Origin: Branchipolynoe longqiensis
Taxonomy: Eukaryota > Annelida > Polychaeta > Phyllodocida > Polynoidae
Length of the DNA stretch: 64,000 nt
Assembly (NCBI GenBank): GCA_030323885.1
Contig: CM059192.1
Coordinates: forward strand, 66,232,977-66,296,976
Reading direction: 5' to 3'
The translations under genes were made by a program, and so were the position numbers. The notes beneath the pieces were generated by a model, which saw only the letters and a list, made by a program, of their open reading frames with translations, was not told where the DNA came from and made no database searches. Below, in pieces: positions 54,150 through 64,000 of this stretch (positions are counted from its first letter, which is position 1; every line of letters starts with the position of its first letter).

Positions 54150-54690
54150 GTGTCCCATATGCCCATTCAAACCCCCATTATGGTGTCTCATATATCCATT
54201 CTATCCCACATTACAGTACCCCATATGCCCATTCAAACCCCAACATATCTCATTATCACATACATACCCAATCCCATTCAAACCCCCATTATGTGTCCAT
54301 TTCCATTCTATCCACTTACAGTACCCCAATGCCATTCAAACCCATTATGGGTTATATCTCATTTATCCCACATTCACCAAGCCCATTCAAACCCCCATTA
54401 TGGTGTCTCATATCTCCATTCTATCCCACATTACAGTACCCCATATGCCCATTCAAACCCCCATTATGGTGTCTCATATCTCCATTCTATCCCACATTAC
54501 AGTACCCCATATGCCCATTCAAACCCCCATTATGGTGTCTCATATCTCCATTATATCCCACATTACAGTACCATGCCCATTCAAACCCCCATTATGGTGT
54601 CTCATATCTCCATTATATCCCACATTACAGTACCCCAGATGCCCATTCAAACCCCCATTATGGTGTCTCATATCTCCATTCCATCCCACA
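54150..54690. repeat. 66-bp minisatellite, about 8 units
   Basis: Units contain 'gcccattcaaacccccatta', 'tggtgtctcatatctccatt' and 'cccacattacagtacccca'. The left part has deletions. The unit is divisible by 3, so frames 1-3 stay open (137-197 codons) with a 22-residue repeat. No signal peptide or domain. Confidence 0.9.
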
Positions 54691-54699
54691 TTACAGTCG

Positions 54700-55490
54700 T
54701 CAATAAGCACAGGTTACACTCGCTGATTACTGAATGCACTTAATTTGCCTTTCTAGTGTCACGGATAAGGACAGTTTCCACTCAGTGATTACTGAACTCA
54801 CCTAATTGGCATTGCTAGAGTCGTGATAAGTACAGGTTACTCTGGCTGATAACTGAATGCACCTAATTTTCATTGCCAGAGTCGCGAATAAGCACCAGCT
54901 ACACTTTGTGATTACTGAATGCACCTAATTTGCATCGTTAGAGTCACCAATATGCACAGGTTACCCGTGGTGCATACTGAATGCACCTAATTTGCATTGC
55001 TAGAGTTGCGAATAAGCACAGGTTAAATTCCGTCATTACTGAATGCACCTAATTTGCATTGCTAGCATTGTCAATAAGCACAGGCTACACTCCGTAATTA
55101 CTGAATGCAGCTAATTTGCATTGCTAGTTTTGTCAATAAGCAAAGGCTACACTCCGTGATTACTGAATGCACCTAATTTGCATTGCTAGCATTGTCAATA
55201 AGCACAGGCTACACTCCATAATTACTGAATGCACCTAATTTGCATTGCTAGTTTTGTCAATAAGCACAGGCTACACTCCGTGATTACTGAATGCACCTAA
55301 GTTGCATTGCTAGTTTTGTCAATAAGCACAGGCTACATACACTCTGTGATTACTGAATGCACCTAATTTGCATTGTTAGAGTCGCGAATAAGCGCAGGTT
55401 ACCCTTGGTGAGTACTGAACACACCTAATTGTCATTGCTAACATTGTCAATAAGCACAAGTTACACTCACTGAATAAGCACAGGCTACAC
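54700..55490. repeat. ~61-bp minisatellite, about 13 units
   Basis: Units contain 'aataagcacaggctacactc', 'attactgaatgcacctaatt' and 'tgcattgctag'. The array directly follows the 66-bp array but is unrelated in sequence. Confidence 0.9.
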
Positions 55491-56544
55491 TCAGCAATTA
55501 CTGCACACCTCTGACGGACACTGCTGGAGTTTCAACTAAGCAAACAACCTTTGTATACATCACAACTATTCCCAACAGCACAGGCAGCATGATAATGCAG
55601 AATTACAGCAAGTTGTTGTTTGATTGTCACGACAATTGTAACCCACGGATTACCGCAGTGTAGCAGGCCTTAAGACATCCTGTCGTCTGCTCATCACATC
55701 TCGGAGTCTCGTCACGTGACAACTTAGGACTCCACATGACACAGTCACGTGACTCATAAATCATGCAGACGTGACTAATACGCACCGGATGACCGTCCTC
55801 TGCTCATGAGGACTACTTGAAAACAGCGATAGCCAGCTGGGTTGGAGGTGGCCTAGTGGTCAAGACGCCCGGTGCTGGAGAGCAGAGCCAACGTCACCGG
55901 ATTGCCACTGTTATTGTGACGTTGCAAGCATATGGTGCATGGACTATGCCTAGATTCGAACCCATGTTTCTGCCATTCCAGAGCGAGGTTCCAAACCGTT
56001 GAACCCAGGATCTCGGATGCAATCAAGCTAACCCATCCGCAGCTATTTGGCAACATTGGTCGTAATGCTTGCATTGCGCTTGATTCGCAGGGGAGTACAC
56101 CCCCTCTCTTCCTCCGCCACCGGCCGTTGGGGTTGCATAACACCCCCCCCTCTCCTTTCCCCTCCTTATAAGCTGCCTCCCAGCTTTCCCTCTCCACTCC
56201 GCCTCCTACCCCTGCCAGACACACCTCGACCAATTTTCTCCACCCACACACCCTTACTATCTTACCTACACCACATAGGGCTGAGGGCTCTTCGGGGCCC
56301 ATCACCTAACATGACATTTGACATTCATTCTTGACATTCTTGCACTTTATTATCCTTCTACATTTACCTCCCCACCATTGTACATTGCCCCCCCCCCCCA
56401 CTTTACTTAATAAAGTGTGTTCTTCCCACTCCTGCCTTGACTTCCTCCTTCGCTGCGCATCATGCTATTATTATACTTGACTCAAACATGTATTACACGC
56501 ATTTACATTCTTGATTGAATAATAAATAATATGACAGAATAAAG
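55491..56544. other. Unassigned, possible SINE-like head and poly(A) signal
   Basis: 55848-55970 has a tRNA-like start ('ggtggcctagtggtcaagac') and, 110 bases later, 'agattcgaaccc', which could be a decayed polymerase III unit. 56388-56400 is a C run, followed by AATAAAG (56410-56416). The proline-rich frames at 56047-56334 have no recognised domain. Confidence 0.35.
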
Positions 56545-56636
56545 GTTTTACATCCTGGCAATATTTAAGGTCATATCAGGACGAGTATCGACTGGGTGCC
56601 AGGGCACACTCATGGCGACTTTATAGTACTGCTCTC
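56545..56636 (-). mobile_element. SINE-A tail fragment
   Basis: 'ttacatcctggcaatattta' through 'gcgactttatagtactgct'. The head is absent. Confidence 0.65.
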
Positions 56637-56683
56637 CTACAAGGTATAGTTATGTAATGCCCTATACATCACATATATATATA

Positions 56684-57475
56684 TGGGTCACTCTCCTGAA
56701 AACTGGCCAGAAGTATCACATGGAGAGGTAAAATATAACATTTGGATTTCTAACATTTTCTGGTTGCAAGTGAAAGCTGGAAATCTCCCCTTTACATATA
56801 TGTAAAATATAAATTGATGAGATAAAAAATAAAGGTGTAGTCCTCGATTAAGCTATGTTATATGGCAGTATAACATTTGTTGCTCAGATGTAACACATGT
56901 TTAGGACACCCCACAGTCTGCTTAATAACAATCTAAGCAGAATTAAATAATTTCATACTGAGAAGCATATTAATCATGGTATAATATACAGAAATATGTA
57001 GTGCTTATATTGATACAAAAAGGTAATTGCCAGCCGATGCTTTCTTCACTGAATAATTAGTGTACAATATTTGTGTGGCATCTGGACACCATCTGTGACA
57101 GAAATTTGTAATGTTATTTCTGAAAATATCAAATAATTCTTTTTAAAATTTAGGCATGTATACATGTTAATAAATACTTTCTTTTAATGTGGGAACTGTT
57201 TTGTTTGATATATAAATGCAATACAAGATGTTAGTAAGGATCCAACCATACCCCATATGTCATTTTACAAATGGCTGACAGTAAAATGTTTTTTTTTGTA
57301 TGTACAAAAACACTTCATACCTAAAAATACCAAAGTTGCAAGCGGTTTATGTTATTCCCCTTATTTCTTACATCAAATCTAAACATGAATATGAAAAGTA
57401 TAATGAAAAAAATAAGTAGGACGTTTTTTAAAAATCCCATCCCATTCTCACCAGTTGTCAGGAATGTGTGACCCA
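56684..57475. mobile_element. TA-flanked TIR element, 792 bp
   Basis: The left end is tgggtcactctcctgaaaac. The right end is the complement of tgggtcacacattcctgaca, both leading into aactgg. TA flanks both ends (56682-56683, 57476-57477). The interior is AT-rich and frames are short, so it is non-autonomous. The TA target suggests a Tc1/mariner relative. Confidence 0.7.
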
Positions 57476-57500
57476 TATGTATATCTATATATATATATAT

Positions 57501-57560
57501 GATATATAAGCATTATACAAGTATAATTAATCTGAAGCCTTCACTCCTTATTATATTCTA
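57501..57560 (+). repeat. A-like signature
   Basis: 'gatatataagcattataca' leads to agtataattaa at 57501-57530, with 'cactccttattatattc' after. Decayed. Confidence 0.4.
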
Positions 57561-58082
57561 AGTCATCTACTCTACTGATCTTTTATTAATTGTTCATCGA
57601 CTATGCAACCGGGCCGATTGCGTCCTGTCTGCAAATGCAGTGACTTGTCTGGCCACGCTCAGTCACTCTGCCCACAATTTTGTTTAATGGAGTTGTGCAA
57701 TAATCACATGTTAGGCATAAACCAACTTTCATATAACTCCATCACATTCTTCCGCAATCTGCAGACACTCTCTCTAAAACCAACATTGAACCAGCAGTAT
57801 TAGATTTCTAGTCATGCCATGGTTGTATTTACACCTTGCTGCTCCTCCGGCACCTACTTCACACTTGGCTGGTCTGGGTACTTTACCGACACTGGAACAC
57901 TAGAAGCAAAGAACCAGAACTTATAGATTCTAGACTAAAAGGGCAATTTAGTGAAACATGCCTCATTACCTTTTACCCGTAATTCGATGAGTGTAGAGCA
58001 ACTTCAAACGTACCTGGAAAGAAAGAAACATTTTGATTAAATCCATAAATATCTCCATGATGTTTTTCATTGTAATAGTAAC
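57561..58082. other. Unassigned
   Basis: A 66-codon frame at 57603-57803 is Cys-containing but matches no domain I know. No other feature. Confidence 0.35.
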
Positions 58083-58672
58083 CAAACGGGTTGGCCAAAT
58101 GAGTTGATCGTCCGTCTCCTGTTCTGGGAGATCGGGAAACCAAACCCATGGATTTGTGGGTTTTTTATTGAGGCTGTATTTATACTGTCCATAGCATATA
58201 AGCCTGGGTATTCAGGCTTGTTTTCAATGCTGGCCAGCTGTAGTGTTGGTGTTGTCTTACACACAGTAGCTGCTGATAAGGTATTTGATTGCCTGTATTT
58301 CAGTAGCAGATAGATAGTTGGTTGGTCTGGTTAGTACTATAGTAGTCTATGTTAATTTTTTTGGATTTTCTTGGCATATATGTGCTTTATTTTTTCTACT
58401 CTTAGTTCAAACCCTGGTCGAGTCAAACCAATGACTTAAAAATTGACACTTGTCGGTTCCTAGCCAGGAGCTCGCCATTATTAGGACAGGGCAAGGAATG
58501 GTTGGCTCAGTGTCAGGATAACGAGACTGAGTTGGATATCAGGTCATGGTGTTGATGGCCTGGTCCCCCGGTGGGGCAGCACTATAAATTTGCCATGGGT
58601 GTGCACTGTCACAAGTCAGTACTCGTCCTGATATGACCTTAGATATTGCTAGGACGTAAAACAACAAACCAA
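58083..58672 (+). mobile_element. SINE-A split by element D
   Basis: The head 58083-58158 ('gttggccaaatgagttgatc') and the rest 58404-58672 ('gttcaaaccctggtcgagtc' to 'ctaggacgtaaaacaacaaa') are separated by element D. Confidence 0.8.
58159..58403 (+). mobile_element. Element D, short copy inside SINE-A
   Basis: 'ttattgaggctgtatttata' to 'attttttctactctta', about 95% like 6393-6640. The 3' half of D is missing. Confidence 0.8.
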
Positions 58673-58675
58673 CAA

Positions 58676-58770
58676 CAGCACTATAAAGTCACCATGAGTG
58701 CGGACTATCACGTCCTGATGTGACCTTAGATGTTGCTAGGACGTAACACAACAAGAAACAAACAAAACAA
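58676..58770 (+). mobile_element. SINE-A tail fragment
   Basis: 'cagcactataaagtcaccat' to 'gttgctaggacgtaacacaa'. It directly follows the previous copy, a partial tandem duplicate of the 3' end. Confidence 0.7.
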
Positions 58771-59249
58771 AACACATGAATGCAGTAGCATATCGACATA
58801 TCCAGTCTAATATATAGGGATCTGATTGGTCATCATCAGTACACTCTGAAAATCAGGCCGGGGGTCCTGGCACAGTGGCACAATCGGCCCCCAGGGGGCA
58901 GCACCCATGGAAACTCATGCAATTTAAACATTTCAACAGCCTAAAAAGTAGTATTTTCAGCAGAGACATATATGTGTTTACTTTCGTTCTATACATTTAA
59001 TGATACAGACCAAATTTAATTTGTAAAATGTCGGAAATCCGCGAATCGACGGAAACAAATGAAATACCTGGGGTAGTTGTCATAAAATTAGGACAGAAGA
59101 AAGGAGCTTGTGTAACAAGTGTTTATTGAGTCAAAATGGGAGTATGCAGGCACATCCATAACAACGTACAACACGCAGTAGTTGGAGAGATGGACTCCAT
59201 GGCACAGCGGGCAAGGGAGGAGGGTTTACTGTCATTTGTACTGAATCAC
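58771..59249. other. Unassigned
   Basis: No family or frame recognised. Confidence 0.3.
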
Positions 59250-59534
59250 CCAGGGGGCACCCAGGAATTGGCTAGGGGGGTTTCCAAATATGGATCGAAA
59301 CTACCCCTATTTTAGGGTAATCTTTTTCACATGGGTTGGTGGAACAACACCCATTTTAGGGCAATATTTTACATGGTTTTCTGGTGCAACAACCCACATT
59401 TTGGTGCAATTTTTCACATAATCTTAAAATCTAGTGTTCCTTAATAAATTTAATGCAAGAATTTATGTCTATATGATTTTGGGGAGGGGGGGGGTTCCGG
59501 GCAACCACGAAACCCCCCTGGGTGCGCCCGTGTC
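59250..59534. mobile_element. Possible short TIR element
   Basis: 'ggggcacccagg' plus 'ggggggtttcc' at the left faces 'gaaacccccctgggtgcgccc' words at the right in inverted orientation. Three ~60-bp direct repeats ('ttttagggcaatattttaca' type) fill the centre. Confidence 0.4.
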
Positions 59535-59679
59535 ACCCGCAATGAAAACATTGCGAACAATGATGGATTGCCTCGGGTAGGTTTCACCTAGTAGGAACGT
59601 GAATAATCATTGGTGTTGGCAGGGCACAACAGAATACCCAAATAATAACAACTTACAGACTACATACTACCCACACATA
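59535..59679. other. Unassigned
   Basis: Short gap with no feature seen. Confidence 0.3.
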
Positions 59680-59865
59680 CTCTCTGTGGGAAAGTGCATA
59701 TAAATGATCACTTGCTGTTTATCGGAAAGAATAGCCTATTTGGTGGCAGTTGGTTTCCACCAAAGAAATATGTCAGAATAACCATATGTTTGACATCCAA
59801 TAGCTGATAATACATATTAATGTGCTCCAGAGGCATTGTTAATTAAAACAAGTTTTCCTTTTTTT
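59680..59865 (+). mobile_element. SINE-C, head missing
   Basis: 'gtgggaaagtgcatataaat', 'ccaccaaagaaatatgtcag', and an end 'gttaattaaaacaagttttc' with a T run. Confidence 0.75.
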
Positions 59866-60615
59866 TCTGGTATTCAGAATATGAGGTAATAACTATAATA
59901 TATATATATATATTGTAATGGTCCATGGCCTTCCGACTCTCAGCCTGCCATGCACACATGGAAGAACGCCAAGATCCAATATAAGTCTGCTTCAACATGG
60001 TTTATTTAACCAATCTGCTCTCCGTGGTGTCCACAGTCATCTGACCCGCCCCCTCACTCGCCAGATCCCACATCGACTCTATAGGTGGGTGGGGGGGTGA
60101 GCTAGCCACACGCAGTAGAGGGCAGCCCAGTCGGGGTCTGCCCGGTGGCTAGCCTGGTGCCACCTAGCGCAGTTCAGTGTAACTGTGTAGGTGTGCGGCA
60201 TAGTCTCCGCCGCTACCGTGTGGTAGTTTGGCTCATGTACAGACTACTAGAATATCATATATACATATATTAAAGCATTTAAAACCGTCTGCCCAATGCT
60301 AACTCTAATGGAAACATTTGAGTGATGCTGGCTAGACTTCACATCGATTGTGCACAATGCACAGAGTCACGTGAGAGTCATGTAACAGTCACGTGGCAGT
60401 TAGACAAGCCCCGCATGCGTAGTGCGACCTGTGATGCACGCGTCGATCCATCATGTAAGGCAAGCCCACCACCAGGACATGGACTCGCCTCATTCCAAAG
60501 AGGACTCGATGGCAATCGAAATGAATGTATCTGGTTGCGTGACTTGATTCCAACGACAACAATTCCTACATGTCAGACCCTGATAAAACTACTGTAGCAG
60601 TCTGCACTGACCTCT
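59866..60615. other. Unassigned
   Basis: A short (ta)n lies at 59899-59914. The 91-codon frame at 60322-60597 has no recognised domain. No family seen. Confidence 0.35.
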
Positions 60616-60903
60616 CACGCAATGAACCACACAGACAGGTGGGGGTGGATAGGGTGATCACACCAGGGAGCCGAGGTGGTGTAAATGGTAGCGCACTAGT
60701 CTGGAATGCAAGATATGTGGTTTGATTCCTGTGTTAGGTGCAACATATCCCATTTGTATCACCTGAATGACACTGGTGCCGTGACCAGGATCCTGTACAA
60801 GCTGAGTGTTTGTATGGTTATTGAACCTACCCCTGTGTATGCATTATGTAAGCGCATTGTCTGTATGTCATTGCAAGCAGAGTGGTCGTAATCACACCTG
60901 AAT
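60616..60903 (+). mobile_element. SINE-H, near full length
   Basis: Leader 'cacagacaggtgggggtgg', head 'gagccgaggtggtgtaaatg' with box B-like 'tggtttgattcctgtg', body 'gaatgacactggtgccgtga', tail 'gcgcattgtctgtatgtcat'. Confidence 0.75.
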
Positions 60904-60906
60904 ATG

Positions 60907-61138
60907 TATGAAGAGTTCAGGCACAAAACCCTGTAAATGCCTATCCAAAAATTGGAATAAAACCTTCAAAATGGTACTTTCTTTTTCATTCCTACTTTTT
61001 TGTTCATTGTTCCATAATCATGTGATCACACAAAAAGTGGAATTAGTGATAATTGAAATTATTTTCAGGTCAAAATCTTGTATTTTAACTAAGTTTTTGG
61101 ATTGACATTTAAGGGGGTTTGCACTTGAACTCTTCATA
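60907..61138. mobile_element. Element F, complete MITE, 232 bp
   Basis: Inverted termini TATGAAGAGTTCAgGC and, complemented, TATGAAGAGTTCAAGTGC. The centre contains 'aatcatgtgatcacaca'. No coding capacity. AT-rich flanks prevent a confident target duplication call, but TA is present on the right side. Confidence 0.8.
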
Positions 61139-61156
61139 TAGATATATATATATATA

Positions 61157-61310
61157 TGATGTATAACGCATTATGCGAGTATAAAGGCACAGAAGGGAAT
61201 TACTTCCTTATTATTATAATTGTTTATTATTATTATTACACGATACACTGTACTGCCTCCTTCATGTGTCATGACTGGTGGCGCCACTTCCGGCACTCCC
61301 CGGTACATTC
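61157..61310 (+). repeat. A-like repeat remnant
   Basis: 'gatgtataacgcattatgcg' leads to agtataaagg, then 'gaagggaattacttcc', AT-rich DNA, and GGTGGCGCCAC at 61277-61287. This is the clearest non-autonomous relative of A1/A2 in the window. Confidence 0.65.
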
Positions 61311-61547
61311 ATACCCTAAAAACATCAGTTGCGTTGGAGGATTTTTTTATATAGCTGCCTCCAGTATGTGGCAGGGGGGGGGGGTCTCACCCAACCAATA
61401 ACCCCGAGAGCTGGGGGGGGGGCACTCCACCAATGCACCACGGAGGAATAGATATAAAATACCTATATGTACCCCTTGCATGTATACTCGTATAAAACAT
61501 TATAATCACATATATGTATATATGTATATATGTGTATATGTATACTG

Positions 61548-62068
61548 GGATATCCGGCCACCAGCACCATGATCCGATATCCCACTCAGTCACATTGTTG
61601 TAACTGTGGTGTTCTCTATGGTGGAGTGGTTAGAGTGTCTGACTTTTTTCTAGGTCAGACTCCTAATCTGAAGGTTAGTGGTTCGATTCCCCATACCCCC
61701 ACCTCTGCCAATTTGGATTTCCACCACTGTGGATCACTTACAGCGTCATCAAAGGTCAGTTGCTCTCATACCATGTCTATGTGGTGTGGGAGGTTAAAAA
61801 TCACTTCGGTCGGTAAAAGTGTAGGCTCGGGCTTTCTATCGACAAACTGTCCAATGGTGAAGACAAGTCTATTCAGGCTTATCCATAATAGGCAGTATAA
61901 ATCTTCAAGAAAAAAAAGAGTCCTTGCCCTATCCTATTACTGCTGAGCGCCAGGTTAGGAAGCCACAAGTATACATTTTATAAGTCATTGTATTGACTCC
62001 AACGGGATTCGAACTCCCGATATCCCCCGCACGCCAGAGCGGCGCTCTACCGATTCGGGCAAAGAAAT
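61548..62068 (-). mobile_element. SINE-A split by SINE-B
   Basis: The body 61548-61598 ('accagcaccatgatccgata') and the head side 61918-62068 ('gtccttgccctatcctatta' to 'ctctaccgattcggg') are separated by SINE-B. About 25 bases of SINE-A are missing at the junction. Confidence 0.75.
61607..61917 (+). mobile_element. SINE-B inserted in SINE-A
   Basis: Full-length, with intact box A (TGGTGGAGTGG) and a consensus box B (GGTTCGATTCC, 61680-61690), ending in a poly-A-rich stretch. Apparently the least decayed SINE-B here. Confidence 0.85.
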
Positions 62069-62241
62069 AACTTACCACCAACCTGCCCCTCTCAACACCC
62101 CACCCTCTCTCCCCAAACAAGAACGACAGACTGTCAGTGGCGAGTGTTCTCTAAGCCGACTCCGTCACGTGTGACGTTCAATAAGCCCGCTTGTCTCAGC
62201 TCCTTGACGACTTACACGTTAGCTTTGGGAGCAAATGACCA

Positions 62242-62336
62242 GGACCTATGGCCACCACCCCCTACCTCCCACCTCCCACCCCCTACCTCCCACCTCCCAC
62301 CTCCCACCCCCTACCTCCCACCTCCCACCTCCCACC

Positions 62337-62368
<32 letters not shown>

Positions 62369-62762
62369 ACCTCCCGTACCCCACATCCCGCGTCCCGCAT
62401 CCCACCTCCCACCTCCCTCCTCCCACCTCCCAACTCCAACCGCCCACCTCCCACCTCCCACCTCCCACCTCCCACCTCCCGCATCCGCATCCACTCCCAC
62501 CTCCACTCCCACCTCCCACCTCCCACCCTCCACATCCACATCCGCCTCCCGCCTCCCGCCTCCCGCATCCGTTCATACAACTCCGCTCCAATCTTCGCCT
62601 CCCACCTCCACCTCCACTTCCACCTCCACTCCCACCTCCGATCCCAATCCCATCTCCACTCCTCCTCCACCTCCCACCTCCCACTCCCACCTCCCACACT
62701 CCACCTCCCACTCCCACCTCTCACCTCACCTCACCTCACCTCCCATCTCCACCCGACGCGCA
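62242..62762. repeat. CCCACCT/CCCGCAT low-complexity array
   Basis: 7-bp cctccca units at the left and right, with cccgcat units in the middle. Proline-rich plus-strand frames (180-217 codons) and Gly/Arg/Trp minus-strand frames are by-products of the period. Confidence 0.9.
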
Positions 62763-63640
62763 GTGGACTGTGGGTAATTTAAGCCTGATGGACGTCACAC
62801 GGCACAGCCCCAGTCTCCCCCCCCCCCCACCACCGCCAGCCCCCCACCCCCCGTCCGCCATCCCCCCTATCTGGGGAGGGCGCGCTGCTGTAGACCAGTA
62901 GGGTCAGAGACGGCGACCAGGGGGCGCCACCGCGAACATGTATAACATGCGAACCACTAAGAAGAGTCAGCAACGACGAAAGGAGGAGACAAGAGTCACC
63001 AATGTCCCTTATTGAGCATACAGTTGCAAGGTGATTCTCGCATTCTTTAAGTACTGATATTGTGTAATTTAAACATCAGTAGAAGTATACTAAATTTCAA
63101 CTATGCTCCAAACACTTTAATCTGTGGCAAACATAAATAATTGTGTCTGAATAAAAGAAATACTACTACTGCATTAAATTTCAGTGGAGGTCTCACCTGG
63201 GTCCCCTGGTCTTTCCAGCGATAATAGCAGGTGCTTTCTGCTATTATCGCTCAGTGACAAAGTTGTCAACCAAAAGAATACTGTCATAGAAATATGCATG
63301 GGTTATGCCACTTTCGAAAACGGCACATGCAAACCATCATTCGGAGAATAATTATTATTACTTATTTAATTAATGCTTAAAATAAAATAACAAAGGCTTT
63401 AGTTTGGCTCAGTGAGTTCTCGTGAGCAGGAGAAGAGGCAGATATATTTCCAGTGAGACAGGACGCATGCTTGTGCGAGTTCAAACATGCTAGCAGGAGT
63501 TCAAACGGGCTGGTTGCACTCCTCATTGTCATGCTGTTTATGCTCATGGAGACACTCGCGAAAGCCAACCGCCTCCTTGGGCTGGCTCAGCTTAGCGAAC
63601 GCCAGAGAACGCAAGGCTGACGTCATCGTCTGCTGGAGGG
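62763..63640. other. Unassigned, with shared fragment and a hairpin
   Basis: 63085-63170 ('aaacactttaatctgt' and 'aaatactactactgc') resembles 16335-16415, so an unnamed repeat is present. A perfect 13-bp stem with a 7-nt loop lies at 63218-63250. C run at 62819-62829. Confidence 0.4.
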
Positions 63641-63990
63641 AGCGGGATGTAGCTCAGGTGGTAGAGTGTCCATGTATGTAGGTGTGGGTAATCCAATCTA
63701 TCCTGTTCAGTGGAAACATTTGCAGTTTGGGTTGGCATATTTTCCATTCAAACCAGTAGTCCACAACTGGTTCATTAAAGGCTGTGGTGTGTGCTGTCCT
63801 GTCTGTGGGAAAGTGCATATAAAAGACCCCTAGCTGCTTATCAGAAAGAGTAGCCTATGTGGTGGCAGTAAGTTTCCTGCAAAGAAATATATCAGCATGA
63901 CCATATGTTTGACGTCCAATAGCTGATGATAAAAATCAATGTGCTCTAGAGGGTTTGTTAATTAAAACAAGCTTTTTTTCCATCTGCTGG
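63641..63990 (+). mobile_element. SINE-C with tRNA-like head
   Basis: The head 'gatgtagctcaggtggtaga' has a good box A (TAGCTCAGGTGG). The box B region is decayed. The body from 'ggttcattaaaggctgtggt' to 'gttaattaaaacaagctttt' matches the other SINE-C copies. It may continue past the window edge. Confidence 0.75.
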
Positions 63991-64000
63991 TCAATAAACG

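Noticed and set aside
54133..54743. Two 197-codon ORFs with a 22-residue repeat
   Set aside because: The 66-bp unit keeps all frames open; no signal sequence, no domain, and the frames are equally good, so none is favoured.
60322..60597. 91-codon ORF as a host exon
   Set aside because: No recognised domain, no clear splice sites, and it runs up to a SINE-H leader.
62144..62901. ORFs of 137-217 codons, Pro-rich (+) and Gly/Arg/Trp-rich (-)
   Set aside because: 7-bp cctccca array; compositional.

Overview
The window is eukaryotic, non-genic and almost wholly repetitive. Several observations point to an invertebrate animal: a long minisatellite/microsatellite load, many tRNA-derived SINEs with RNA polymerase III box A/box B heads, short TIR elements flanked by TA, three 5'-truncated copies of one LINE, and one tyrosine-recombinase (DIRS/Ngaro-like) retrotransposon. 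A mollusc, perhaps a gastropod, is my best guess, from recollection of similar SINE-C tails in molluscs; I cannot verify it without a search. I recognise no host protein-coding gene, rRNA or canonical tRNA. Family names used here (SINE-A, B, C, H; elements D, E, F; A-like repeats) are working labels for this window only.

Layout. 1-3.7 kb: unassigned DNA, SINEs and a short interstitial telomere-like tract. 3.7-5.5 kb: a CpG-rich TIR element and a kilobase of C-rich low-complexity DNA. 5.6-10 kb: decamer arrays split by element D, a LINE fragment inside CAA-rich DNA, and a 1.3-kb 12-bp satellite. 10-24.3 kb: SINE-A copies, a pogo/Tigger-like MITE, a ~1.9-kb imperfect inverted repeat, a 17-bp satellite, a foldback element, and three elements sharing the terminal motif GGCCCTGTCACACT or close variants. 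24.3-35.2 kb: SINEs, elements E/D/F, a LINE fragment and an 86-bp minisatellite. 35.2-40.65 kb: the retrotransposon. 40.7-46 kb: a MITE, a ~75-bp G-rich minisatellite, a 101-bp repeat and a 12-bp repeat. 46-49.7 kb: a cluster of A-like repeat remnants, a MITE, element F and a LINE fragment. 49.7-55.5 kb: five back-to-back tandem arrays. 55.5-64 kb: further TIR elements and SINEs.

The one element with protein logic is the retrotransposon. It carries a broken gag, an uninterrupted reverse transcriptase-RNase H ORF, and a tyrosine recombinase broken at a ten-G run, inside split direct repeats A1 ... B1-A2-B2. The B copies look identical, and so do the first 87 bases of the A copies, implying recent insertion despite the broken gag and recombinase. 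Short relatives of its A repeat (a TATA-bearing signature often followed by a GGTGGCGCCACC palindrome) are scattered at no fewer than eight other places. Repeated nesting (E in SINE-A, SINE-B in E, SINE-C in SINE-A, D in SINE-A) gives a relative insertion order.
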